Assembly: GCA_029979005.1 (NCBI GenBank)
Contig: JAPOIJ010000023.1
Location: 1-40,109 of the forward strand
Origin: Planctomycetota bacterium
GTDB taxonomy: Bacteria; Planctomycetota; Planctomycetia; Pirellulales; Pirellulaceae
DNA: 40,109 nt
Reading direction: 5' to 3'
In this document: in pieces, positions 1-8,053 of the stretch
Layout: each line of letters begins with the position of its first letter
Numbering within the stretch: position 1 is the stretch's first letter
Position numbers and translations under genes: made by a program
Notes under the pieces: generated by a model
What the model was told of the DNA's origin: nothing
What the model saw: only the letters and a program-made list of their open reading frames with translations
Database searches by the model: none

Positions 1-324
1 GGGACGGATGGAAGGCGGCCAGCGGTGGCTCAGATGGCAGCGAGGTCGAGCGATACTTTTTCTTCATTCGTTGCAGGGTCAGAAAAGGCAGTCGCTCCAA
101 AGAGCGTTAAGGCTATTCCCGGCAAGCCCACGAGATCCGTATCGAATAAGCCATCGGCGGGAAAAGGGCAGCAACGCGTAACGAAGGCTCAGCGTCGCCG
201 TTTACGAATTCAGCGACAGAAAGACCAGATTAAAAATATTCCGGTCAATCCGGCGTACAGTAATTCAAAACGGAATAATAATACGCGTTCAAAACAGCGG
301 GTTTTGAATCTTGAAGATCGGTAG
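1..324 (+). CDS. C-terminal end of a basic protein, partial
   Basis: The frame is open from the first base of the window with no in-frame stop, so the GTG at 25 and ATG at 34 are probably internal codons and the true start lies outside. The visible 107 residues are low in hydrophobic residues and become strongly basic towards the end (Lys/Arg/Gln-rich around residues 60-75), finishing in LNLEDR. Such a tail suggests a nucleic-acid or ribosome contact, but no domain is recognisable and no function is assigned. It converges on the methyltransferase, with 40 bases between the two stops. Confidence 0.5.
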   Translation, partial: GTDGRRPAVAQMAARSSDTFSSFVAGSEKAVAPKSVKAIPGKPTRSVSNKPSAGKGQQRVTKAQRRRLRIQRQKDQIKNIPVNPAYSNSKRNNNTRSKQRVLNLEDR

Positions 325-364
325 TGCTTCGAATGTAGGCCGGAGTAACGTTTTGAGTTTGTTT

Positions 365-1150
365 TTAGTTTTGTTTCTTTTTTAAGATGTAAACTACGTC
401 CTCGCTTGATGAATCAACATTGATTGGCTGATTAATGTCGTAGGTGAAATCGTACGTTCCAACAATATCCCAGCAGTTGGATTCTCTAATCAACGAAGCG
501 AATTGATTTTTTGTGTAGCTTCGCATTCTCAATTCGTCACTGATTCGGAATTGTCGTGTGGGAGTGTAGACATCGAAATGCATCCCAAAAGTTTCGAGTC
601 GTTTGCGGGGCGAGCGATTGATCGTCCACATTTTTGTGATAACAGAGAGATGCCCCCGGCGGGCAGACCATGATTCCCAATCCGTGGGATTCTCAGTTTC
701 GGGTGTTAGGTGGAATCCGATTAGATAGATTCCACCCCGCTTGGTTTGTTCGGCCATGCACCTAAGGTGAGACAGTGTGGATGTTTTATCGGTCAGGTGC
801 CGAAAGCTATTGACGGTATTGAATGCCAAATCCCATTTCCGTTTTGCACGGAACTCACTCATGTCAGCCACATGCGCCGTTTGTGGAAGGCCATGACGTT
901 CGAACCGCTGGTTGCTGAAGTCGATAGCCTTGCGATTCAAGTCGATCCCTTCGACCTCAAATCCACGTTTGGCGAGGCTATACATTAATCTACCCGTTCC
1001 ACAGGCAGGTTCGAACAGTCGAGTTGCTCGATTGTTGAGGTACTTATAAATGACATCGCAAATAAAACGAGTCTCGGCAGCACAGTCTGCGCCAAATATC
1101 AGGTCGTAGTAACGTGGGTGGTTGTAAATGCTGTCGTTAATAACTTCCAC
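365..1150 (-). CDS. Class I SAM-dependent methyltransferase
   Basis: 261 residues, a usual length for a stand-alone Rossmann-fold methyltransferase. Motif I is LFEPACGTGRL at residues 45-55, the SAM-binding glycine loop. An acidic residue ends strand 2 (GID, D70) and would hold the ribose hydroxyls, followed by a motif IV-like WDLAFNTVNSFRHL segment. The N-terminus YNHPRYYDLIF resembles small-molecule methyltransferases of the Methyltransf_25/11 group. The substrate cannot be told from sequence. The start is GTG at 1150, with GGAG (1159-1162 on the plus strand) seven bases upstream. It lies 93 bases downstream of the kinase stop on the same strand and may be cotranscribed. Confidence 0.85.
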   Translation of the reverse strand: MEVINDSIYNHPRYYDLIFGADCAAETRFICDVIYKYLNNRATRLFEPACGTGRLMYSLAKRGFEVEGIDLNRKAIDFSNQRFERHGLPQTAHVADMSEFRAKRKWDLAFNTVNSFRHLTDKTSTLSHLRCMAEQTKRGGIYLIGFHLTPETENPTDWESWSARRGHLSVITKMWTINRSPRKRLETFGMHFDVYTPTRQFRISDELRMRSYTKNQFASLIRESNCWDIVGTYDFTYDINQPINVDSSSEDVVYILKKKQN

Positions 1151-1243
1151 AAAACGGCTCCGCTGTCACGATTGAATTTAGTACTGTCGATCGTCGTGTC
1201 TTTCGATCACGGGGGACTGATCATTAACGGAACAGTTTACGAT

Positions 1244-4219
1244 TTACTGTTGGGTTGTCGAGTTCTGGCGAGACCGATACTCCGCGATCATTTCACGCAA
1301 ATCATTGCGAATGCCTAGGGCCAAGCGGGTGGTGTTTGCATCATCGTTTTTCTCAGCCGCTTCAACAAGAGTGCGAAGTTGCATGCCAAACGATAGATCT
1401 GTTTGCTTGAGTGCGGAACCATCTGGATTTAGTTGTAAGATGGACTCAAAGGCGTCTTTCGAATTTTGAAATGCATTCAATGCTGCGTTTAAGTTTCCGG
1501 CAGTGACAAAGTTGACTGCAAGTGTGTTTTGAACGGAAATGAACAGGTAGTGATAGTCGAGGACTTTGGGGAACTGGGTTTTGAGATCGTCGGCTATTTT
1601 AATGGACTTTTCCAGCATTCGTTTTCGATTTTCCGCGGAATCGGTGGGATTGCTGAGCGAATAGGCCATGGCGAGTCGGTATCGGTAGTTGGATTGGTTG
1701 GGGGATTCAGCGATTAAAGACTCAAGTTCCTCAATGGCAAGGTTGCGCATTTTTAGTGCTGCTTTTTGGTCGGGTTCGACGAAACTTGAGGCGAGACAAC
1801 AATAGCATTCAGCTCGGGCTGATCGATAATCGACATTGTCGGGTTCTTCGGCAATGAGCTGATCGAGGATCGTGATTGCGGTGTCCGCATTTTCTTTGCT
1901 TCGCCGCAATAGTCTTACATTGGTGTCGTGAAGTCGGGATCTGCCCGAACCGCGAGGTGCAAAACTGGCACCCCCTTTAGGTCGATTTGTATTGAGCCTC
2001 TTTGTTAACTCTTGACCTTTCCTAAGGGGCGGGCGTCGAAAGGGGGGTCTCCCGAGATATAATTCGATCCAGTTAGGCGGTCGATGTCCTTCGTCCCGAT
2101 GGTGATTTCCAGGAGTTCCTTTTTGGGCGGAACGACTTTCTTCGAGACTGTCATAGATGACGGCATTGATGGCAAGGCTGGAGCCGATTGAGTTAAATGT
2201 TCTCGCCAATTCCAATTTTAGTTGGTTGTCGAGTTGTTCAACTGGGACGTCTTTTAAAAGTTGGATTGCATTTTCATTTTGAGCGATTGCTTCGGCAAGC
2301 TTGTGGTCACGTCGGTAAGCTCGGCTGAGTTCATTTTTTGTTTGTACCAATGCAATTAACGATTCCTTGGAGTCGGGAGAATCAACGAGAACTTTGTTGT
2401 AAAGGTCGATTGATTTTTTGTAAGCATCAAAGGAGCGATCAACTTCTCCTAGTAATTGATAGATATTTGCAACGCGTCGGAAGGCACGCGCTGATTCGGC
2501 TTGCAGGTCTTGGTTATCAAAGTTGTTCGTAGCAAATTTGTCGTAAAAGGAAAGAAACTCTTCCAGGAAAACAGCATCCTGTTTCGTAATTGAAGTTTCG
2601 ATTCCCTGTAGGTCTTCAAGTCCATCGATACTAAGTTCACTCGAGTTTGTTGAGTCTTTAGCGACGAGCTGTTTAAACATCCGGTCAAACGCTTGAATAG
2701 AAATGTCAACATTCCGCTCAGCACGTTGGTATTCACTTTCTTGCTTTTTGTAAGCTGCCTGAAATTTATTGTTAGCCTTCTCGGTTTCTATGATTTGCTC
2801 TTCTAATAGGGCAGATTTTTGGGCCTCTTTTTTCAACGCGTCGCTCGTGTAGAGATAGCCAAAGGAGGTAGCTGCAGCCACGAGCATGAGCAAGAAACAA
2901 GAAATGACGGAAAGTGATGCTGCCAGAGGGTTCCGACGTCCCCACTTGCTAACCATTTCAATCGTTGACGGTGGCCGCGCGGCGATGGTTCGGTCTTCCA
3001 CAAACGCGATGAGATCCCGTTGGAGATCTCGGGCAGTCGGATAACGTTCTTCCGGATTTCTCGAAATTGCCTTTTCGATAATCGTGCTTAGGTCGATCGG
3101 AATGCCAGGGCTGATTTTGCGAGGTGATGGTGGAGAAGATGTCGCAATTGCTCGGATGACCTCCGCAGTGGAGCCGTTGTTGAATGCAGGTTGAAGTGTC
3201 GCAAGCTCATAGAGTGTCAGCCCGATGCAATAGACTTCGCTGCGACAGTCGTACCTTCCTTCGAGCGATTCGGGTGAAAGGTATTGTGGTGTCCCAATGA
3301 CATCACCGGTTTTTGTAAGATTAATGTCGCTGCTTGTGTCTTTGGCCAGACCAAAATCAGTAATCCAGACTTGGCCTTTTTGGTCAAGGATAATATTGGA
3401 GGGTTTGATGTCCCGGTGAAGGAGTTCGGCCTCGTGGGCAAAAGCGACGGCATCGGAGATGTCTGCGGCAATTCTCGCTGCCCAGCGATAGTGATTGGCT
3501 TTCTTGATTGGACGGGTTGGAGGCCTGACGGTTGAGGGGGCGGCCGTTGTTTGGCTGTCCGATGTGGTTGTTGAGTTTTCTAAACGGGTCGAGGCATCGA
3601 GCGCGACGGTTAGCTCTCCGCTCAGATCCAAGCGGGTTTCATAGCGGTCTATTTTGGTGCTGACGGGATCGGATGAACTAATCCCATTGATAACGGCTCC
3701 CAGCGTCTGGCCATCGATTAAGTCCATCACGTAATAATGATATCCTTCACCTTCACCGACCCCGAAAACACTTACGATATTGGTGTGGTGTAATCTCGCG
3801 GCCGTCTGTGCTTCTCGTTTAAATCGTTGGACAAAATTTTTGCTGTTGATGAGTGGTGTGGGCATCACTTTGATGGCAACGCGTTTTCCCAGCGATTCAT
3901 GAACTGCTTCGAAAACGACTCCCATGCCCCCGCGGCCAATCTCTCCCTTGATCTTGTAAGGACCAATCCGATCAAGGCCTGAAACCTCGTCGAGAGATCT
4001 GGATTTCGAGGGTGAGTTGATTGGATCCGATTTCAGCTGTTCAATCATTGCGACGGATGCAAGCAGATCCTCAATTTCATCTTTGTATTTAGGGTGCTGT
4101 TCTTGATATTCAGCGATTGCCGGGTGCTCACCGGCTCGAAGACGACTGGTGAAATGATCAACAATCTTTTCGAGAATTTCAGGGTCGCTCTGCGAATTGT
4201 CAGGAGAATTAGCTGCCAT
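1244..4219 (-). CDS. Membrane Ser/Thr protein kinase (PknB type) with TPR sensor region
   Basis: 991 residues. The N-terminal 65 residues form an acidic helical region typical of planctomycete kinases paired with ECF sigma factors. The kinase domain (about 85-410) is complete: glycine loop GRGGMGVVF, VAIK lysine K117, HRD at 268-270 with N275, DFG at 288-290, and SPE in the activation segment. A low-complexity insert of about 60 residues (177-240) sits before helix E. One membrane helix (about 432-456) follows, then a helical TPR-rich region of about 500 residues, presumably outside the cytoplasm. The TPR part is interrupted by an Arg/Pro-rich insert (about 695-775). The gene overlaps the upstream sigma factor by 11 bases, so the two are probably translated together and act in one signalling route; the signal is unknown. 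Confidence 0.93.
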   Translation of the reverse strand: MAANSPDNSQSDPEILEKIVDHFTSRLRAGEHPAIAEYQEQHPKYKDEIEDLLASVAMIEQLKSDPINSPSKSRSLDEVSGLDRIGPYKIKGEIGRGGMGVVFEAVHESLGKRVAIKVMPTPLINSKNFVQRFKREAQTAARLHHTNIVSVFGVGEGEGYHYYVMDLIDGQTLGAVINGISSSDPVSTKIDRYETRLDLSGELTVALDASTRLENSTTTSDSQTTAAPSTVRPPTRPIKKANHYRWAARIAADISDAVAFAHEAELLHRDIKPSNIILDQKGQVWITDFGLAKDTSSDINLTKTGDVIGTPQYLSPESLEGRYDCRSEVYCIGLTLYELATLQPAFNNGSTAEVIRAIATSSPPSPRKISPGIPIDLSTIIEKAISRNPEERYPTARDLQRDLIAFVEDRTIAARPPSTIEMVSKWGRRNPLAASLSVISCFLLMLVAAATSFGYLYTSDALKKEAQKSALLEEQIIETEKANNKFQAAYKKQESEYQRAERNVDISIQAFDRMFKQLVAKDSTNSSELSIDGLEDLQGIETSITKQDAVFLEEFLSFYDKFATNNFDNQDLQAESARAFRRVANIYQLLGEVDRSFDAYKKSIDLYNKVLVDSPDSKESLIALVQTKNELSRAYRRDHKLAEAIAQNENAIQLLKDVPVEQLDNQLKLELARTFNSIGSSLAINAVIYDSLEESRSAQKGTPGNHHRDEGHRPPNWIELYLGRPPFRRPPLRKGQELTKRLNTNRPKGGASFAPRGSGRSRLHDTNVRLLRRSKENADTAITILDQLIAEEPDNVDYRSARAECYCCLASSFVEPDQKAALKMRNLAIEELESLIAESPNQSNYRYRLAMAYSLSNPTDSAENRKRMLEKSIKIADDLKTQFPKVLDYHYLFISVQNTLAVNFVTAGNLNAALNAFQNSKDAFESILQLNPDGSALKQTDLSFGMQLRTLVEAAEKNDDANTTRLALGIRNDLREMIAEYRSRQNSTTQQ
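1971..2029. repeat. Imperfect inverted repeat inside the kinase gene
   Basis: CCCCTTTAGGTC (1972-1983) is matched in inverted orientation by GACCTTTCCTAAGGGG (2014-2029), with a small bulge and a loop of about 30 bases. Next to it GGTGC and GCACC form a second short stem (about 1957-1973). The repeats fall in the stretch coding for the Arg/Pro-rich insert of the kinase TPR region. This could be a decayed in-frame repeat element or simply biased linker sequence. Confidence 0.4.
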
Positions 4220-4850
4220 GATGTCCCTTTGCAGTTTCCATAATCTCTCGAAGTTTCTTCAGCGCTCGCAGATACCTCTTGCTTGCGGCAGACGGCTCGA
4301 TTTTTAAAATTTCAGCGGTTTCAATATTTGAGAGTTCTTCAAAATGTCGAAGTGCAATTACTTCCCGATCTAATTCATTCATATCAGCGAGCGTTTTTTC
4401 CAAAATCGAAATTTGCTCGGCACGTTCGATCAAGCGACTTGGTGAAGTCAGCTGGGCTACGATGTGGGCCGCTAGAGCCATCGAAGTTTTTCCTGATTCA
4501 TTCGCTTGGCCGAGCTTGATCTCTTTTCGTATATCTCTTTTTTCTGCTCCAAAATGGTGGCGGTGGATTTCGTGTAGCTTTTGGTTGACTTCCAAACGAA
4601 GCCAGACAAAAAACGGCATGTCATCTTTATCAAGAAAGCTGTCGATTCGTTTGGCAGCGCGAACATAGGTTTCCTGAATTACATCCGATTCGGAAACCCG
4701 TCCGCTTAAACGATAGTCAAGTCGAAAGTTTACGATTCGTTTCAAACGTCCTTGAACGATTGAAAAGTACTCAGCGAGCGCTTCTTCTCGGTCCCGTTTG
4801 AGAGCGGCTACAATTTCGTCGCGGACGGGCAATAGTTGTTCGTCAACCAT
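4209..4850 (-). CDS. ECF-type RNA polymerase sigma factor, kinase-linked
   Basis: 213 residues from the ATG at 4850; a TTG at 4865 would add five residues but has AGGA only three bases away, so the ATG is preferred, with GAG six bases upstream. Region sigma2 is visible at about 33-105 (RLKRIVNFRLDYRL, then SESDVIQETYVRA and FFVWLRLEVNQKL, the core-binding and -10-reading helices). Region sigma4 is at about 150-205, with LDREVIALRHFEELSNIETA and a recognition helix around SAASKRYLRALKKL. There is no extra C-terminal domain. Its stop overlaps the kinase start by 11 bases. In planctomycetes such sigma factors are commonly linked to Ser/Thr kinases and may be activated by phosphorylation rather than by an anti-sigma factor; none is encoded nearby. 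Confidence 0.92.
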   Translation of the reverse strand: MVDEQLLPVRDEIVAALKRDREEALAEYFSIVQGRLKRIVNFRLDYRLSGRVSESDVIQETYVRAAKRIDSFLDKDDMPFFVWLRLEVNQKLHEIHRHHFGAEKRDIRKEIKLGQANESGKTSMALAAHIVAQLTSPSRLIERAEQISILEKTLADMNELDREVIALRHFEELSNIETAEILKIEPSAASKRYLRALKKLREIMETAKGHHGS

Positions 4851-5370
4851 GGTTAGCTCGATCAAGTCCTATAGGTTTTGCACGCAAAATTCACAGAGCA
4901 GGGACATCCCCAGGCAATTTTCTGCATTTTAATTCTATTGCTTAAAAACCTCCGCCGCCGTTTAGTTCTTAATTTATATTCACAATTGAAGATTTTTACT
5001 GTCTTTTATCCTGTTTGTTCACGTGCTCAAGATAGGGACGTTGGGTTAACGAAACAAACTTTTTTAGAGAGGTTCCTTTCACTGGAAAAGAATCGTTCGG
5101 TGCTCGGCACCCTCCGGAGTAAATCAGGTTTGCCTGCTCGATCCAGTGGCTGAAAAAATGATTCAAAAAAACACCCGCTAAATTGGAATCTAACCATTTG
5201 GAGAAATTTGCAGATGATTCCAGAAGCGAGTAAGGGCAGGGGAGCGAACTGGCAGGGGATAGATTGGATGAAAAACAAACCGCTGACTTATTTTTAAGTG
5301 CCGGGGAAGCTCAAAAGGACGATGAGATTATGAGTCGGGAGCCAGTGGCGAGGTTACTAAGGGAGATGAG
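4851..5370. other. 520-base intergenic region between divergent genes
   Basis: This lies between the starts of the sigma factor (leftward) and the first PSCyt1 gene (rightward), so it should hold both promoters. The part next to the sigma factor is AT-rich. At 5099-5111 there is a perfect GGTGC-TCG-GCACC hairpin followed directly by the palindrome CTCCGGAG (5112-5119); neither is followed by a T tract. The open frames on either strand here lack protein-like composition and good ribosome sites. An untranslated leader or operator is the likeliest content. Confidence 0.45.
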
Positions 5371-8001
5371 ATGATCATTCAAAAAAAACAGGTCACTAAG
5401 TTATTAGTTCTTGTGTTCGTTGCGATGGGTCTATCGCGCACACTCGAAGCACAGCAGATGGAAGCAGAGTCTGCGGCGTTGACTGCGGATCAAACAAAGT
5501 TTTTTGAAACCAAGATTCGCCCGGTTCTGGTACGCGAATGTTACAGCTGTCATTCAACCCGAAGTCAAGTCAAAGGCGGTTTGTGGTTGGATACGAAACT
5601 GGGGACGTTGAGCGGTGGCGATTCAGGCCCCGCGGTTGTGCCGGGGGATCTTGACGAAAGTTTACTTTGGAGCGCGATCAATCATGATGATTATAAAATG
5701 CCACCGCGAAAAAAATTGTCAGATGAGATCATTTCTGATTTTCGTAAATGGATCGAAATGGGGGCGCCGGATCCACGCGTACAAAAAGAGAGCAAGGTCA
5801 ATACAAAAATTACGCCGGAGGAAATTGAAAAAGGGCGGCAGTTTTGGGCTTTTCAAAAACCCGTTTCGTACTCGCCACCCGCAGTGGAGAATGAGGAGTG
5901 GCCAATTTCAAATATTGATCGTTTTGTTTTGCACGAATTAGAGCAGCGGTCTTTGTCACCGTCTCAAGATGCCGAGGCGACGACTTTTTTGCGGCGATTG
6001 TCGTTCGATCTTATTGGTTTACCGCCAACACCCGAGCAAATTCAGTGGCTTGAAAAACGTTGGGAGCAAGATCGCGAACAGGCAATCTCACACATCGTAG
6101 ATTCACTGTTGGCAAAGGATGAATTTGGGGAACGTTGGGGGCGGCATTGGCTTGACGTCGCTCGATATGCCGAGTCAACCGGGAAAGAGTTAAATCTTAC
6201 TTATCCCCAGGCGTGGCGGTATCGCGATTATGTAATCGATGCTTTCAATTCAGATAAGCCTTATAACGAGTTCATTGAACAACAGATTGCCGGTGATCTA
6301 CTGCCGGTAAAAACGGATCAGCAGTGGTCTGAGAATCTTGTGGCGACTGGATTCTTGGCGATCGGTCCCAAAACATTGACGGAGCAAAATAGCCGTCAGT
6401 TCAATCACGATTTGATTGATGAACAAATCGATGTTGCCACCCGTGTGATCCTCGGTGTATCCGTTGCTTGTGCTCGTTGCCATGATCATAAATTTGATCC
6501 AATTCCTCAGTCTGACTATTACGCGATGGCGGGCATTTTCAACAGCACGACGACACACTACGGAACCATTGATACTTTTCAGAATCGGCATCCAAGCAAT
6601 TTACTGGTTTTGCCGACAGATGATTTGAATCCCTTTGATAAGCGAATCTCAGTAAGTGAGTTGGCTGACCTAAAATCTCAGCTTTCTGAAAAACAGAGAG
6701 AATTAAGGCAAGCACAGGCAGCCAGACGATCTCAACGCCAAGGCGATAATTCGAGTAATCCGCAGGCGTCGTTCGCCAGCATTGCCAGACTCTCTGCTGT
6801 GGTAGGTGGATTGAGAGCAAAAATACAACAATACGATGATCAAGGAAATCCGTATACCTATTTCATGGGTGTGCAGACAAAGTCGCGACCTGAAAACGCT
6901 CGCTTGCTTGTGCGGGGAGAATTTGACAAACCTGCTCAAGAGATTGAGCGAGGTTTCCCGCAGGTATTGGTCGAGACGCCTGCTTCGATTCCCGCCAAAG
7001 CGTCCGGGCGTTTGGAATTAGGGAAGTGGATGGCAAGTGATGACAATCCACTTAGCGCACGGGTGATGGTGAATCGTGTCTGGCAGCATATGTTTGGCAA
7101 TGGGATTGTTAGGTCGCCTGAAAATTTCGGAGCCACAGGTTTAGCTCCAACCCACCCTGAATTATTGGATTACCTGGCTCGTGATTTCCAAAACAACAAC
7201 TGGAGTGTGAAGACACTGATTCGGAAAATTGCGACTTCAAGGATATACCGTTCGGATTCTGAATTCAGTGCAACCGGTTTTGAAGTCGATCCTGATAATC
7301 AATTCATTTGGAGAATGGAGCCGCGGCGTTTGGAAGCAGAAGTTTTGCGGGATTCAATCTTGAGAATTAGCGGAGAGTTGGATTCTGATCGACCTCGGGG
7401 GTCATTGGTCTCAGAAATCGGAACGGCTTTAGTGAGGGACGGTGTCCTGATATCAACGGTTGGTTCGTCCAATCCGGATGTAAAAACAGGGCTGCCGGGT
7501 CTCCGTCCAGGGGGGCGCTCAAGAATGAATCGGAATGGAGGAATGCAGGACTCTGCATCGTCAACTTCCCCGTCACTGGCGAAAATTGACCAACCGGTGC
7601 TCTATCGAAGTGTCTATCTGCCTGTGATTCGGGATAACGTAACGCGTTCGATGGAGGTCTTTGATTTTGCCGAGTCGAGCATGGTAATCGGAGTTCGGGA
7701 GACCTCAAATACTCCCGACCAGGGACTTTATTTTTTGAATAATCAATTTGTGATTCAGCAAGCCGACAAGATGGCTGCTCGTCTAATCCAAGAAGAAAGT
7801 CAAATCAAGGATCAGATTAAGCTGGCATTTTTGCTCGCTTTTGGACGGCGCGCGAGTAGTAGTGAGTTACGTGCGGCTGAGTCTTTTTATCGTAATTTTG
7901 AAACAAGCCGAACTCGATTCGGCCCGTCGTCGAGTATGCAAAAGTTAAGTGCTTTGTGTCAGGGTATTTTGGCATCGGCAGAGTTCCGGTTTGTCAATTA
8001 A
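5371..8001 (+). CDS. Secreted PSCyt1-DUF1549-DUF1553 cytochrome-like protein
   Basis: 876 residues with a signal peptide (1-28, cut near LEAQQ). The planctomycete cytochrome C-like domain (PSCyt1) has heme motif CYSCH at 57-61 and a possible distal Met in YKMPP (M110). DUF1549 covers about 170-380 and contains a second Cxx[14 protein letters not shown], which is conserved in the family. A variable coiled section (about 430-500) separates it from DUF1553 (about 550-870), recognisable by NPLSARVMVNRVWQHMFG and the [19 protein letters not shown] segment. The start at 5371 has GGGAG upstream. The DUF1501 gene follows after 26 bases, the usual partner arrangement. The role in the periplasm is not established for the family; a redox-linked function in polysaccharide breakdown is often proposed. 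Confidence 0.93.
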   Translation: MIIQKKQVTKLLVLVFVAMGLSRTLEAQQMEAESAALTADQTKFFETKIRPVLVRECYSCHSTRSQVKGGLWLDTKLGTLSGGDSGPAVVPGDLDESLLWSAINHDDYKMPPRKKLSDEIISDFRKWIEMGAPDPRVQKESKVNTKITPEEIEKGRQFWAFQKPVSYSPPAVENEEWPISNIDRFVLHELEQRSLSPSQDAEATTFLRRLSFDLIGLPPTPEQIQWLEKRWEQDREQAISHIVDSLLAKDEFGERWGRHWLDVARYAESTGKELNLTYPQAWRYRDYVIDAFNSDKPYNEFIEQQIAGDLLPVKTDQQWSENLVATGFLAIGPKTLTEQNSRQFNHDLIDEQIDVATRVILGVSVACARCHDHKFDPIPQSDYYAMAGIFNSTTTHYGTIDTFQNRHPSNLLVLPTDDLNPFDKRISVSELADLKSQLSEKQRELRQAQAARRSQRQGDNSSNPQASFASIARLSAVVGGLRAKIQQYDDQGNPYTYFMGVQTKSRPENARLLVRGEFDKPAQEIERGFPQVLVETPASIPAKASGRLELGKWMASDDNPLSARVMVNRVWQHMFGNGIVRSPENFGATGLAPTHPELLDYLARDFQNNNWSVKTLIRKIATSRIYRSDSEFSATGFEVDPDNQFIWRMEPRRLEAEVLRDSILRISGELDSDRPRGSLVSEIGTALVRDGVLISTVGSSNPDVKTGLPGLRPGGRSRMNRNGGMQDSASSTSPSLAKIDQPVLYRSVYLPVIRDNVTRSMEVFDFAESSMVIGVRETSNTPDQGLYFLNNQFVIQQADKMAARLIQEESQIKDQIKLAFLLAFGRRASSSELRAAESFYRNFETSRTRFGPSSSMQKLSALCQGILASAEFRFVN

Positions 8002-8037
8002 AGCAACTTCAGTGTTATTTTGGTGAGTGGAAAGTAG

Positions 8038-8046
8038 AAAAGGAGA
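8038..8046 (+). promoter_or_regulatory. Ribosome binding site that fixes the DUF1501 start
   Basis: AAAAGGAGAG lies seven to eight bases before the ATG at 8054. This favours that ATG over the in-frame GTG at 8027, which has no such site and would place nine extra residues before the Tat signal. Confidence 0.7.
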
Positions 8047-8053
8047 GAACCTG

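Noticed and set aside
4878-5153. 91-codon plus-strand frame between the sigma factor and PSCyt1 gene
   Set aside because: No ribosome site, mixed composition and an overlapping minus-strand frame of equal quality; likely chance in a regulatory region.
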